The notes below the pieces were generated by a model. That model made no database searches. It had not been told where the DNA came from and saw only the letters and a program-made list of their open reading frames with translations. The position numbers and the translations under genes are program-made. A DNA stretch of 32,657 nucleotides from a virus, in IMG/VR virus record IMGVR_UViG_3300031851_000096, positions 1-32,657 of that record. One strand, 5' to 3'. Positions 17,357 to 25,258 of the stretch are shown piece by piece. The number at the start of each line of letters is the position of its first letter. Within the stretch, counting starts at the first letter, position 1.

Positions 17357-17437
17357 GAGGTCGACTAATTGAAAAAATCTCAAAGATTTAATTCTAATTG
17401 AAAACATCTCAAAGATGTAATTCTAATTGCCAACCTC
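17357..17437 (-). ncRNA. Candidate structured RNA: tandem 29-nt hairpin repeat in the fibre 3' UTR
   Basis: Two full 29-nt units (17365-17393, 17394-17422) and a partial third (17423-17429). Each unit has a 6-bp stem with a 3-nt loop: AAATCT-CAA-AGATTT in unit one, ACATCT-CAA-AGATGT in unit two. The only two differences between units are paired with each other (A-T to C-G), a compensatory change. GAGGT (17357-17361) can pair with ACCTC (17433-17437) and enclose both hairpins. The minus strand carries CAATTAGAATTA, also found in leaders of the rightward operon. It lies between the fibre-like stop and its terminator, so it is probably transcribed leftward. Confidence 0.5.
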
Positions 17438-17444
17438 GCATATT

Positions 17445-18365
17445 TTAAATGCTAAACCTTTGAGCATTACCTGTTGACCCTTGAGTTAGTGTGTAATTAT
17501 TTACAACTTTACGATTACTGCCATCATATTGATATTTTAATGTTACGGCATTTGATAAATCTCCAAATATGTATGGCAACTCATGGTTTGTATTTGTCCA
17601 TGTAGGGTTTGGTATACCTATAGCAAATTTCATTATAATTTGTGAGGTATGATAATCATTTATATTATTTTCTGGATTTACATTAGCAGCAGGTCTTGTA
17701 ACTGAAAATCGTGTACCCCAATAATCTCGTGTTGTTGTCGCAGGAAGTGATGTCACTTCTGTTGCATTTACGATATCAAACAAAAATCCTAAAGGATTAA
17801 AAGGAACTTCAATATATGTAGTAGGTCTTAGCGAAGCAAAGTCAGTTATTAATGACCCTGTCTTAGCTATCTTTAATTCACTGTTTATATCCCATTCTGT
17901 TGGAATAGGAAACAATATATTACCATCATTAGTAGTCTGTAAAGTTGATGCCCAATTACTACCTGGGAAATTAGTTCTCTGATATTCTCCATTGTTATGA
18001 GAAGGGTGAATAAAATTTGTCCTTTTCATTAAATACGAAGAAATACCACCTTGATCTACTCTTCTAGTTTTTGACTTTCTATATCTAAACATAAAAAGCC
18101 TAGGATTTTTAGTTAACCAATCTGTTTCAACAGGTTTTTGCATAGCCACAAAAGCTTTATCATTTTTTGTAGTAGCATCAACATATGGTCTTTTCAAAAC
18201 ATACATATAGGGTGTAGGAATATCATCACCTTGTCCTATGTAAGTTTTTAAACCCTCAACAGTAATGTTCTTAGTTACATCTGTTGGTGTCCCATTTGTT
18301 TGAGTGATAATTATCTTATCATCACCTTGAGGTGTAACTGTATTATATGAACTAATCTTTGGCAT
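17445..18365 (-). CDS. Tail fibre-like/virion appendage protein
   Basis: 306 aa from ATG 18365. The N-terminus (MPKISSYNTVTPQGDDKIII, then TNGTPTDVTKNITVEGLKTYI) is the short attachment module that begins many phage fibre and appendage proteins, where residues such as DKI...T...TKN..V..L lead into a variable distal part. The rest is Asn/Thr-rich and beta-like with no catalytic motif. It ends in LTQGSTGNAQRFSI. It is the last gene before a structured 3' UTR and terminator, and follows the holin by 4 bp. Its position beside the lysis genes and adhesin supports a host-contact role. The receptor-binding function is inferred. Confidence 0.6.
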   Translation of the reverse strand: MPKISSYNTVTPQGDDKIIITQTNGTPTDVTKNITVEGLKTYIGQGDDIPTPYMYVLKRPYVDATTKNDKAFVAMQKPVETDWLTKNPRLFMFRYRKSKTRRVDQGGISSYLMKRTNFIHPSHNNGEYQRTNFPGSNWASTLQTTNDGNILFPIPTEWDINSELKIAKTGSLITDFASLRPTTYIEVPFNPLGFLFDIVNATEVTSLPATTTRDYWGTRFSVTRPAANVNPENNINDYHTSQIIMKFAIGIPNPTWTNTNHELPYIFGDLSNAVTLKYQYDGSNRKVVNNYTLTQGSTGNAQRFSI

Positions 18366-18369
18366 AATA

Positions 18370-18765
18370 TTATTTTTTTGTTTCTGAATATGACTTCATC
18401 ATTTTTTCTCCTGTTCTCCCAATAACATATCCACCTATTCCTATTTGTAGCAAATTCCAAAACTCGTTTTCAAGCTCAGGTATTGTTAAATCAAACAAAG
18501 GAGCAAGAAACTTTACGTAGATTACTATAAATCCAAACGCTAACATTAATATTGGTCTCCAACTTCTCTGAATCCAATTCCCTTTCGCTTCGGCTACAAT
18601 TATTTCTGTCTGCATCCTTTGCAGCTCTAGCTCTTTCTCAATAAGAATTTGCTTGATAGCATTCTCTGCTAATATTTTTTCTTCTTTAGAAGTAAATAAT
18701 TTATCAAGACCACCCATTATGTCCTTGACTACAGTACTTCCAAACCAATCTAATATCTTTTTCAT
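18370..18765 (-). CDS. Holin, GTA-type (3TM holin family)
   Basis: 131 aa from ATG 18765. The N-terminus is amphipathic (MKKILDWFGSTVVKDIMGGL), followed by a charged helix (residues 25-60), the hallmark WIQRSWRPILMLAFGFIVIY (64-83), a second hydrophobic stretch (NLLQIGIGGYVIGRTGEK, 104-121) and a basic tail. The RSWRP followed by a membrane helix and then GGYVIGR is the signature I know from holins of the gene-transfer-agent release family (PF11351). It forms the inner-membrane lesion that times lysis. It lies one base downstream of the M15 endolysin, a complete holin-endolysin pair. Confidence 0.82.
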   Translation of the reverse strand: MKKILDWFGSTVVKDIMGGLDKLFTSKEEKILAENAIKQILIEKELELQRMQTEIIVAEAKGNWIQRSWRPILMLAFGFIVIYVKFLAPLFDLTIPELENEFWNLLQIGIGGYVIGRTGEKMMKSYSETKK

Positions 18766-18766
18766 A

Positions 18767-19138
18767 CTAATACATCCACATTACTTGCTGAGACTTTTCA
18801 AAATCTAAATCTACATGAATAAAAGTTTTGGCAACTCCTATTCTTTGAAACCCTGTTTCTTGTAGTAAATATATCAAATAAAATCTATCAACACTATTAT
18901 CACATTTTATATCTGCTGCTAACCCATACATATGACTTGAACCTGGTGATGTTTCTGTTTTGGGTTTACCTCCAACTGCTGCATTATGATCTTCGCTTCT
19001 ATAGCCACTATTTATAATAATAGGCTTTCCAAACTTGTCTCTAACTTCATCAAGCATTTCTAAAAAATTCTCATCCATTAACGAACCACTGCCTGGCATG
19101 TCAGGAGAATCAAATTCTTTATAGCTAAAATATTTCAT
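18767..19138 (-). CDS. Endolysin, M15-family peptidase
   Basis: 123 aa from ATG 19138. It has the M15 zinc-peptidase motifs: SGYRS (44-48), SHMYGLAAD with His69 and Asp76, and HVD with His108; these three are the expected zinc ligands. The size matches the short Peptidase_M15_3 type (D,D- or L,D-carboxypeptidase/endopeptidase acting on the peptide stem of peptidoglycan). No signal peptide is seen, so it should need the holin to reach the cell wall. Its start overlaps the stop of the 55-aa membrane protein as ATGA, and the holin follows one base after. Confidence 0.88.
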   Translation of the reverse strand: MKYFSYKEFDSPDMPGSGSLMDENFLEMLDEVRDKFGKPIIINSGYRSEDHNAAVGGKPKTETSPGSSHMYGLAADIKCDNSVDRFYLIYLLQETGFQRIGVAKTFIHVDLDFEKSQQVMWMY

Positions 19139-19302
19139 TTGTTTTCTTTGTAGTTAGCATAAATCCTTTGTGCAGTATACACAATAGAAGCTATCAATAA
19201 TACTATTTTAAGTATTGCCTCTAGTTTACTAAAAGAAACAATTAGTGCTAAGCTATTTAGCAGTGTTAGTTTTATATCCGATAATGTCATTTTGTTAAAC
19301 AT
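19135..19302 (-). CDS. 55-aa membrane protein heading the lysis cassette
   Basis: ATG at 19302, 55 codons plus TGA; the sequence starts MFNKMTLSDIKLTLLNSLAL. Residues ~12-22 are hydrophobic and residues ~32-46 (LKIVLLIASIVYTA) form a clear membrane segment, ending in a polar tail (RIYANYKENK). The ATGA overlap with the endolysin start shows coupling. A Met at 19290 is an alternative start. It could be a spanin-like, antiholin or second holin component; no lipobox is present, so an o-spanin is unlikely. The role is inferred from context. Confidence 0.72.
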   Translation of the reverse strand: MFNKMTLSDIKLTLLNSLALIVSFSKLEAILKIVLLIASIVYTAQRIYANYKENK

Positions 19303-19386
19303 CTTTGTATTGATAATTTATTTGAACGTCTATCAACCAAGAATTAGTTTGAATATAATAACTTTTAACACTTGATTTCATACAAA

Positions 19387-19394
19387 CAAAGTTA
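19387..19394 (-). promoter_or_regulatory. -7 promoter element for the lysis genes
   Basis: Minus strand TAACTTTG, perfect TAnnTTTG, in the 113-bp gap between the adhesin stop (19416) and the 55-aa membrane gene. No -33 TTG at the right spacing. It would drive the membrane protein, endolysin, holin and fibre-like gene. Confidence 0.45.
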
Positions 19395-19415
19395 AGTAAA
19401 AAATAATTAACCTAT

Positions 19416-22259
19416 CTATGGGGTGCAGGCAGTAAAATTAGGTTTTGGTTGTGTCCATGAAGTAGCACCATCAGCAAAGCTTGTACAGTAAGTCACATTA
19501 CCCACATTCCATCCACTTAAATCTTGGTTATAGGACGTTGCATTTTGAAACATAAAACCCATATTAGGTATATTACTCACATCCCAAGAACTTATATCTT
19601 GATTAAAAGCATTTGCATCATAAAACATACTTAACGTATTAGTTGCACTAGTCACATCCCAAGAACTTATATCTTGATTAAAAGGAGTATTTCTAAACAT
19701 ATTATTAAAATCAGTAACACTACCAGTATCCCAACTACTTATGTCTTGGTCAAAAGAAGTATCTTTAAACATCTTATACATCCTAGTTACACTACTCACA
19801 TCCCATCCACTTATGTCTCCGTTAAAAGAAGTAGCATCCTCAAACATACCATTCATATCAGTAACACTACTTGTGTCCCAAGAATTTAAGTTTTGGTTAA
19901 AAGAATCTGTGTCCCCAAACATTCTCGCCATACTTGTAACACTACTCACATCCCAATTATTTAAAGGTTGATTAAAATCACGACACTTATTAAACATATC
20001 ATTCATAGCAGTAACATTACTAACATCCCAATTACCAATAGGTTGATTAAATGAATCTGCATTCTCAAACATATTGAACATAGCAGTTACACTACTCACA
20101 TCCCAAGAACTAATATCTTGGTTAAAAGGAGAACCACTAAACATACTATTCATATTAGTAACACTACTAACATCCCAAGAACCTATATCTTGATTAAAAG
20201 AATTTGCAAAATTAAACATACTATCCATAGTGCCAACACTACTCACATCCCATCCACTTATATCTTGGTTAAAAGGAGAAAACTGAAACATAAATGCCAT
20301 ACTTGTAACACTACTTACATCCCAAGAAGTTATATCTCCATCAAAATCATTTGCTCCATTAAACATACTTTGCATAAAGTTAACACCACTTACATCCCAA
20401 GAACCTATATCTTGGTTAAAAACACGAGCATCATAAAACGTTTCATACATCCTAGTAACATTACTTGTGTCCCAACTACTTATGTCTTGGTTAAAATCAA
20501 ATGCTTGACGAAACATTTTAGACATATCAGTAATATTACTCACATCCCAAGAACTAATGTTTCCGTTAAAATCCCTTGCTTTATAAAATATACTCTTCAT
20601 TTGAGTAGCACTACTTGTATTCCATGAATTTAAATCTTGGTTAAAAACATTAGCATCTTGAAACATTGATTCAAAGCTAAAAACACTACTCACATCCCAT
20701 GAGTCAAGAGGTTGGTTGAATAGATTTGCACCTAAAAACATATATTGCATGGTAAATACATTACTTGTATCCCAAGAGCTTATATCTTGATTAAAAGAAC
20801 CTGCTCCATAAAACATACCTACCATATTAGTCACACTACTAGTATCCCAAGAACCTATATCTTGATTAAAAATAGAACTACTCCTAAACATCTGATTCAT
20901 CTTAGTAACACTACTAACATCCCAAGAACCTATATCTTGATTAAAAGAATTTGCATCATAAAACATATCGCCCATACCAGTAACACTACCTGTATTCCAA
21001 CTTGTAATATCGCCATTAAAAACAGAAGCATCCCTAAACATAGAAAACATATTAGTTACACTGCTGACATCCCAAGAATTTAAGTTTTGATTAAAAACAG
21101 AAGCATCCCTAAACATAGTATTCATGTTAGTCACACTACTTGTGTCCCAAGCACTAATATCGCCATTAAACGAGCTTTTGTTAAAAAAAGCATTAGACAT
21201 ATTTGTAACTTGGCTAACATCCCAATCTTGTATCTTTCCGTAAGGAGAAAGGTCATAGTCTCCATTAGGGTCTTGAGCTAGTATATCATTAATTGCAGTT
21301 TGAAATGTTGCATCAGTTAATTGACTAGCATTTACAAAAGGTGGTTTAGGTAGTGTCCAACTTGGTGTATTAGTATCAAAGTCAGTGTAATTACTAACAT
21401 TACTCACACTCCAACCACTTAAATCTTGGTTAAAACTTGTTGCGTCTTTCCACATCTCTTTCATGTTGTTCACGTTGCTAGTGTCCCAAGAACTAATGTT
21501 TCCGTTAAATGATGTAGCATCTTCAAACATGCTAAACATATTTGTAACTTGGCTAACATCCCAACTGTTTAAAGATTTATTAAATGAAGTTGCAAAATTA
21601 AACATACTAGCCATATTAGTAACATTACTCACATCCCATCCACTTATGTCTTGATTAAAAGATGATGCTTGATAAAACATACGCTCCATAGTATTTACAC
21701 TACTCACATCCCAATTAGAAATATCTTGATTGAAAGCTGAAGCAAAACCAAACATATAAAACATAGTAGTCACGTTACTCACATTCCATCCACTTATGTC
21801 TTGATTAAAAGCAGAATTAAACGAAAACATATTACTCATATCAGTCACGTTACTCACATCCCAACTACCAATGTTTTGATTAAAAGGAGTACCTGTAAAC
21901 ATCTCAAACATATCAGTTACACTACTTACATCCCAAGAACTTATATCTTGATTGAAAGAAGTTGCCTGCCCAAACATTCTATACATATCAGTAACACTGC
22001 TTGTATCCCATGCAGAGATATCTCCATTAAAAGTAGACTTAGATATAAAAGCATTTGCCATATCAGTAACTTGGCTAACATTCCAATTTTGAATTTTGCC
22101 ATAGGGTGCTAGGTCGTAATCCCCATTGGGGTCTTGAGCTAATATATCTGTAATCGCTTGATTAAATGTAGCGTCAGTTAGAGGCAGACTTCCTCCTCCC
22201 CCTGCACCAATTGCTGAGGATGTTGAAGATCCTATACCTACTGCAATGGCTATATACAT
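19416..22259 (-). CDS. BspA-like/DUF285 repeat adhesin, two tandem solenoid domains
   Basis: 947 aa from ATG 22259. After a Gly/Ser-rich N-terminus ([10 protein letters not shown]) comes a cap ([20 protein letters not shown]) and then ~25-aa repeats of the pattern [20 protein letters not shown]. I count nine repeats ending with a [10 protein letters not shown] cap, then a second copy of the start cap ([20 protein letters not shown], near 21190-21325) and 23 more repeats ending with a SWTQPKPNF cap: 32 repeats in two domains. This is the BspA-like surface repeat (DUF285), known from bacterial surface proteins that bind host or matrix molecules. Between the spike-base-like protein and the lysis genes it is probably a tail adhesin or receptor-binding protein. 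No signal peptide or sorting tail is present, which supports a virion role. Confidence 0.85.
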   Translation of the reverse strand: MYIAIAVGIGSSTSSAIGAGGGGSLPLTDATFNQAITDILAQDPNGDYDLAPYGKIQNWNVSQVTDMANAFISKSTFNGDISAWDTSSVTDMYRMFGQATSFNQDISSWDVSSVTDMFEMFTGTPFNQNIGSWDVSNVTDMSNMFSFNSAFNQDISGWNVSNVTTMFYMFGFASAFNQDISNWDVSSVNTMERMFYQASSFNQDISGWDVSNVTNMASMFNFATSFNKSLNSWDVSQVTNMFSMFEDATSFNGNISSWDTSNVNNMKEMWKDATSFNQDLSGWSVSNVSNYTDFDTNTPSWTLPKPPFVNASQLTDATFQTAINDILAQDPNGDYDLSPYGKIQDWDVSQVTNMSNAFFNKSSFNGDISAWDTSSVTNMNTMFRDASVFNQNLNSWDVSSVTNMFSMFRDASVFNGDITSWNTGSVTGMGDMFYDANSFNQDIGSWDVSSVTKMNQMFRSSSIFNQDIGSWDTSSVTNMVGMFYGAGSFNQDISSWDTSNVFTMQYMFLGANLFNQPLDSWDVSSVFSFESMFQDANVFNQDLNSWNTSSATQMKSIFYKARDFNGNISSWDVSNITDMSKMFRQAFDFNQDISSWDTSNVTRMYETFYDARVFNQDIGSWDVSGVNFMQSMFNGANDFDGDITSWDVSSVTSMAFMFQFSPFNQDISGWDVSSVGTMDSMFNFANSFNQDIGSWDVSSVTNMNSMFSGSPFNQDISSWDVSSVTAMFNMFENADSFNQPIGNWDVSNVTAMNDMFNKCRDFNQPLNNWDVSSVTSMARMFGDTDSFNQNLNSWDTSSVTDMNGMFEDATSFNGDISGWDVSSVTRMYKMFKDTSFDQDISSWDTGSVTDFNNMFRNTPFNQDISSWDVTSATNTLSMFYDANAFNQDISSWDVSNIPNMGFMFQNATSYNQDLSGWNVGNVTYCTSFADGATSWTQPKPNFTACTP
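19440..22190 (-). repeat. ~75-bp coding repeats of the DUF285 adhesin (about 32 copies)
   Basis: The plus strand shows recurring ACATCCCA(A/T)...ACTTAT(A/G)TCTTG(G/A)TTAAA blocks every ~75 bp (72 where one codon is lost, as in the TP/SP ends). Copies are diverged in the xx of NMxxMF but almost fixed in [15 protein letters not shown]. Such arrays can expand or contract by recombination. Confidence 0.92.
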
Positions 22260-22260
22260 A

Positions 22261-22527
22261 TTACCAAAGTGCTAATATGTCAGAAGCAGAAGTTCCTGTT
22301 AAATAAACTCTTACAACATTTACTGGTAAAAATCCTCCATTAGGAAATCCTGCAAAAGTTACGTCATCTCCCCCTGCAGTTAATACTCTAAGGTTTCCTC
22401 CAGTCCCTACATATAAAACACATCCATTATTTCCTCTTCCATTTTGTGAAGAAATGCTAGGTATATCATCGGTATTAGATGGAATAACTGCAACTGCCCT
22501 GCTTGTTTGTAATTTCTGGTATGACAT
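22261..22527 (-). CDS. Spike-base-like small virion protein
   Basis: 88 aa from ATG 22527. It contains [22 protein letters not shown] and [20 protein letters not shown]. This two-block pattern (YVG.GG.L.V.T.GG..V.F, then P..V.RV..TGT.A..I.AL) is what I associate with small spike base proteins of the GTA Rcc01079 type and related marine phage proteins. It ends one base before the adhesin starts, so it could be the platform or adaptor for the adhesin. The protein is small, beta-rich and has no charged surface helix. Confident as a gene, moderate for the role. Confidence 0.7.
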   Translation of the reverse strand: MSYQKLQTSRAVAVIPSNTDDIPSISSQNGRGNNGCVLYVGTGGNLRVLTAGGDDVTFAGFPNGGFLPVNVVRVYLTGTSASDILALW

Positions 22528-22537
22528 ATCTTAAATA

Positions 22538-23122
22538 TTAAAGTTTAGTAACAACAATTCCAACTACTGCTTCAAGAGTAGTTTCTGTAATACTTCCTGC
22601 TAATTCAATTCCACCCATAGCAAACATGCTTCCTGCAGGAATTACTAAGTTTTGTGAAGTTACATCTTCCACAAATCCTGGTGCAGTATTGTTATCTGCA
22701 TTAGTTAACTCAGTAACTAAAGCTCCTAATTGAGTCCATGTTCCTGGTGTGTTAGGGTCTGCTGCTAAATCTGTACTAGTGTAAAGATTAAATACATAAT
22801 TAAAATCTGCACTTGCTCCAGTCATTGGTGCAGCAGCTTTAAAATATACAGACTGAATTTTTACTGCATATGGAAATATAATTGCAGAAGCTTGATTAGT
22901 TGGTGATTGGATTCCTCCCCACTCTACTGTGTCTCCATTAAATGGATTGTTATTCCCTGCTCCGAGGTTAATAATTTTTCCGTTATAAGATATTGTTACA
23001 AGTTCACTGAAATCTTCAGGAAATGTATAAGCATCTCTCATTGCGTTTGCTGAAGCTGATCCTAAATTCTCTGTTGGTACAAAGGATGCAACTCCATGAA
23101 ATTTTGTTCCGTTTGGTATCAT
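22538..23122 (-). CDS. Virion decoration protein with shared N-terminal anchor
   Basis: 194 aa from ATG 23122. The N-terminal ~35 residues (MIPNGTKFHGVASFVPTENL, GSASANAMRDAYTFPE) are nearly the same as the start of the protein encoded at 24012-24491, while the rest is unrelated. The remainder is beta-rich, low in Cys and Lys, with PFAVKIQSVYFKA-like strands (PYAVKIQSVYFKAAAPM) and an end of EAVVGIVVTKL, resembling a jelly-roll-type decoration. A common virion-binding anchor with swapped outer domains is the simplest reading. Confidence 0.65.
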   Translation of the reverse strand: MIPNGTKFHGVASFVPTENLGSASANAMRDAYTFPEDFSELVTISYNGKIINLGAGNNNPFNGDTVEWGGIQSPTNQASAIIFPYAVKIQSVYFKAAAPMTGASADFNYVFNLYTSTDLAADPNTPGTWTQLGALVTELTNADNNTAPGFVEDVTSQNLVIPAGSMFAMGGIELAGSITETTLEAVVGIVVTKL

Positions 23123-23147
23123 TTTTATTTTTATTTTTAAAGTTTAA

Positions 23148-23312
23148 CTATTTACTGTAAGGAAACTTTCTGTTTAACGAATCTCTTCTTTCAGAACATC
23201 CACATGGTTTACCTGTTGCTTTAGCAACTTTGTCTACTACTTTTTTAATACCAGTAGCAGTGGTAATTTTTTCAATGGTATCTCCTAATCCTTTAGATTT
23301 TTCGTTCAACAT
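23148..23312 (-). CDS. 54-aa protein with CGC motif
   Basis: ATG at 23312 to TAG at 23148-23150; starts MLNEKSKGLGDTIEKITTAT and ends KPCGCSERRDSLNRKFPYSK. The C-terminal CGC...RRDxLN..FPY motif recurs, as I recall, in small proteins of flavobacterial and marine phages and may bind metal through its two Cys. It lies two bases downstream of the next small gene in the operon. Confidence 0.72.
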   Translation of the reverse strand: MLNEKSKGLGDTIEKITTATGIKKVVDKVAKATGKPCGCSERRDSLNRKFPYSK

Positions 23313-23314
23313 AA

Positions 23315-23524
23315 TTATTTTCTTATTAATTTACTTAAATGTCCTTTTACACTTTTTGGGTAATGTTTTTCATACTTCATTGAGTGATCTCCTCCGTATG
23401 CATGACCATAATCTTTTTTAGACATTGCTTTACTTTCGTCTCTACGATCCTTTAATGATTGAGACTTCTTTCCGTTTTTTGCTCCTAGAGATTCATCTAG
23501 TCTAGCGTTGTAACCTTGTTTCAT
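23315..23524 (-). CDS. Small basic phage protein
   Basis: 69 aa from ATG 23524. It starts MKQGYNARLDESLGAKNGKK and continues SQSLKDRRDESKAMSK, then YGHAYGGDHSMKYEKHYPKS. It is strongly basic, with no hydrophobic segment. I recognise the NARLDESLG...RRDES pattern from uncharacterised phage genes. A DNA- or virion-interior-binding role is possible from charge alone. Confidence 0.7.
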   Translation of the reverse strand: MKQGYNARLDESLGAKNGKKSQSLKDRRDESKAMSKKDYGHAYGGDHSMKYEKHYPKSVKGHLSKLIRK

Positions 23525-23547
23525 GATATATTTATTTATTTAATTAA

Positions 23548-23709
23548 TTACTTATTTCTTCTAGCTCTCTTCATACCTGCTGCTGCTTTTCTAGCCATTC
23601 CTTTTTTGCCATACTTGTTTACACCTGCAGCATAGGCTATTTTTTTCGCAGCCGTTTCAGATTCACCTTCCGACATTAGCTTATTAACTAGTTGTTTAAA
23701 TTTTCCCAT
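23548..23709 (-). CDS. 53-aa basic protein
   Basis: ATG at 23709 to TAA at 23548-23550. It starts MGKFKQLVNKLMSEGESETA, continues AAKKIAYAAGVNKYGKKGMA, and ends RRNK. It has the composition of a small nucleic-acid-binding or internal protein: about one third Lys/Arg, Ala/Gly-rich. A TATATTTG (-7 type) lies only 5 bp upstream of the ATG, so any transcript from it would be nearly leaderless. Confidence 0.7.
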   Translation of the reverse strand: MGKFKQLVNKLMSEGESETAAKKIAYAAGVNKYGKKGMARKAAAGMKRARRNK

Positions 23710-23713
23710 GATA

Positions 23714-23721
23714 CAAATATA
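23714..23721 (-). promoter_or_regulatory. -7-like element abutting the 53-aa gene
   Basis: Minus strand TATATTTG ending 5 bp before ATG 23709, immediately after the stop of the upstream gene. If real, transcription would begin at about the start codon. Confidence 0.3.
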
Positions 23722-24012
23722 CTAATATTTTCCTTGTCTATTTTTTGGACTAGATTTTGTGCTTCCACCTTTACCTGACCATAAGTTTTTACATGCCCAA
23801 TATCTTGCAGTTAATTTACTTTTTGCCGTACCACACTTGTGTCTAGCTTTAAAACTTTTTCGAGCTGCTGCACTATAGTTATGCCCATAACCTTTAGCTC
23901 CAAAATGAATTAGTTTTTCTTTTCCCCCTGCACAGGCTTTAACCATTTTCTTTTTTCCTGCTCTATCTGAACGTCTTGGCTTGTTACAAGCCATTTTACT
24001 TTTATCTGCCAT
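23722..24012 (-). CDS. Small basic Cys-containing phage protein
   Basis: 96 aa from ATG 24012. The pattern MACNKPRRS, KKKMVKACAGGKEKLIHFGA, GYGHNYSAAARKSFKARHKC, GTAKSKLTARYWACKNLW is one I know from small uncharacterised proteins in phages and large DNA viruses. Cys9 or so, Cys in KAC, HKC and WAC could form one metal site. It is very basic (Lys/Arg near 30%). The start shares a base with the upstream stop (TAATG). Confidence 0.75.
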   Translation of the reverse strand: MADKSKMACNKPRRSDRAGKKKMVKACAGGKEKLIHFGAKGYGHNYSAAARKSFKARHKCGTAKSKLTARYWACKNLWSGKGGSTKSSPKNRQGKY

Positions 24013-24491
24013 TATGTTGATTTAGCTTGAATTACTACCCAGTTAATACCATCAGACCATACTGCACATCCGTTATATGGTTTGTTTATTTCATATGTTG
24101 CACCACCATCAATAGTTTCACCAACAGGTGCAGCAATATCAACCTTATCATTTGCAGTAACAGTGGAGTTGTTTACTATTCTTAAAAACCTGTAAGGTAT
24201 CTCAGTTGCTGAAGGCAACGTTAAAGTATAAGTTCCTGATCCACCAACCCAGGAAATGTCTATAATATTTTTAGATGTTGATATTACAGAACTTCCTCCA
24301 GGTGTCGCAGTGATAAACTCTGGAACTAGACGTGTAACTGAATTATCTTGAATAAAAATATTTATAGATTCACCTAACTCTTCAAGAGTATAAGCATCTC
24401 TCATTGCATTAGCCTGTGCAGAGCCTTTGTTCTGTGTATCTACAAAGGGTGATACTCCATGAAATTTTGTGCCATCTGGTATTATTGCCAT
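24012..24491 (-). CDS. Second virion protein with the shared N-terminal anchor
   Basis: 159 aa from ATG 24491. Residues 3-38 (IPDGTKFHGVSPFVDTQNKG, SAQANAMRDAYTLEE) match the N-terminus of the 194-aa protein at 22538. The C-terminal part is different: a beta-rich domain (GSGTYTLTLPSATEIPYRFL, RIVNNSTVTANDKVDIAAP, GETIDGGATYEINKPYNGCA, VWSDGINWVVI) of the type found in phage tail-fibre and spike tips, where TLPSA...I.N.S...V.I.....IDG....I is common. Probably a small surface or spike protein. Confidence 0.7.
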   Translation of the reverse strand: MAIIPDGTKFHGVSPFVDTQNKGSAQANAMRDAYTLEELGESINIFIQDNSVTRLVPEFITATPGGSSVISTSKNIIDISWVGGSGTYTLTLPSATEIPYRFLRIVNNSTVTANDKVDIAAPVGETIDGGATYEINKPYNGCAVWSDGINWVVIQAKST

Positions 24492-24493
24492 TA

Positions 24494-24739
24494 CTATGTA
24501 TATCTTTTAGTTACTCTTGCTGCATTGGTGTTTGAAACAAACTGTTTCCTTCCACCTGATGCTTTCTTTTTTCTAGCCGTTTTAGCTCGTTGTCTTTTAG
24601 TTAATGATTTAGCTTTAGCCAATGGTAAGCACCTGTCTGGATTTTTTTTATTCTTGCTAGTACCACAAGCTCCTTTGATTGACCCATCCGTACCAATCCT
24701 AACCCACTTCTGATCTCTCCATTTTTTAAGCTCACCCAT
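24494..24739 (-). CDS. DUF6321-like small basic protein
   Basis: 81 aa from ATG 24739. It starts MGELKKWRDQKWVRIGTDGS, then KGACGTSKNKKNPDRCLPLA, then KSLTKRQRAKTARKKK. The KKW...WVRI...G..GPCG...K..RCLP.AKA pattern agrees with my recollection of DUF6321 proteins in marine phages and algal viruses. Function unknown. Coupled by TAATG to the 53-aa gene upstream. Confidence 0.72.
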   Translation of the reverse strand: MGELKKWRDQKWVRIGTDGSIKGACGTSKNKKNPDRCLPLAKAKSLTKRQRAKTARKKKASGGRKQFVSNTNAARVTKRYT

Positions 24740-24900
24740 TAGTATCCTGTTTCAGTCATCTTAGTATTAGGATTATTCTTCATACTTCCACCCATTGTTT
24801 TTGCAAATGTATGTGCTTGAGCTTTTCCTACTGCATTGTAGGGAAAACTTTTTTTCATTGACTTTCCAGTATCTGGACAACTATATTTTACTGTTGGCAT
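24739..24900 (-). CDS. 53-aa protein of unknown function
   Basis: ATG at 24900 to TAA at 24739-24741; starts MPTVKYSCPDTGKSMKKSFP and ends NPNTKMTETGY. One Cys and no hydrophobic segment. Its TAA overlaps the ATG of the DUF6321-like gene, which supports it as a real, coupled gene. Not recognised beyond its membership in this cluster. Confidence 0.68.
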   Translation of the reverse strand: MPTVKYSCPDTGKSMKKSFPYNAVGKAQAHTFAKTMGGSMKNNPNTKMTETGY

Positions 24901-24902
24901 AA

Positions 24903-25097
24903 TTATTCTTTTATGTGATTACCTCCTATTATCATTGCTACAATAGCAATTAAACTTGTTGTTATTTGTCTTATAATTTCTTTACCATCTTCATCTAATT
25001 CTCTATCTACTATTACAGATGCAACTAATGAAAATATTAATATAAAACCTATAACACTTAATATCATCAAAACAATATGGTAATGATTTTTATTCAA
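24903..25097 (-). CDS. Small membrane protein with two hydrophobic segments
   Basis: 64 aa if it starts at TTG 25097; an ATG at residue 11 gives 54 aa. Two membrane segments are clear: LMILSVIGFILIFSLVASVI (10-29) and ITTSLIAIVAMIIGG (45-59), joined by an acidic turn (DRELDEDGKE). A hairpin membrane protein of this size in a late cluster could be a holin-like or envelope-associated protein. The TTG start keeps the tight spacing to the neighbour upstream. Confidence 0.65.
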   Translation of the reverse strand: MNKNHYHIVLMILSVIGFILIFSLVASVIVDRELDEDGKEIIRQITTSLIAIVAMIIGGNHIKE

Positions 25098-25099
25098 AC

Positions 25100-25255
25100 T
25101 TATTTCTTTTTACCTTTAGCGTAGTTGGGGTCTTTACAATATTTACTAGCAGCCATGTTAGCATACGCAGATGGATATTTATCAAAGGTTCTCTTTGCCC
25201 AAGCAATGCCTGCAGGGCAAATCTTATTTCCTTTTGTTCTACCTTTCTTTGCCAA
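25100..25255 (-). CDS. 51-aa basic protein, TTG start
   Basis: TTG at 25255 (an in-frame stop lies two codons upstream, which rules out a longer form) to TAA at 25100-25102. It starts MAKKGRTKGNKICPAGIAWA, continues KRTFDKYPSAYANMAASKYC, and ends NYAKGKKK. The ICPAGIAWAKRTFDxYPSAYAN...KYC pattern recurs in small phage proteins. The two Cys and high Lys content suggest a compact basic fold. Function unknown. Confidence 0.7.
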   Translation of the reverse strand: MAKKGRTKGNKICPAGIAWAKRTFDKYPSAYANMAASKYCKDPNYAKGKKK

Positions 25256-25258
25256 AAT

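Noticed and set aside
20118-20627. 169-codon plus-strand frame with regular Thr/His/Ile-rich repeats
   Set aside because: It is the antisense shadow of the DUF285 repeat gene; its periodicity is inherited from the 75-bp repeats. The same holds for the other plus-strand frames between 19674 and 22112.
19440-22190. The ~75-bp array as a CRISPR or noncoding repeat array
   Set aside because: Units are contiguous, encode a known protein repeat in frame and contain no spacers.
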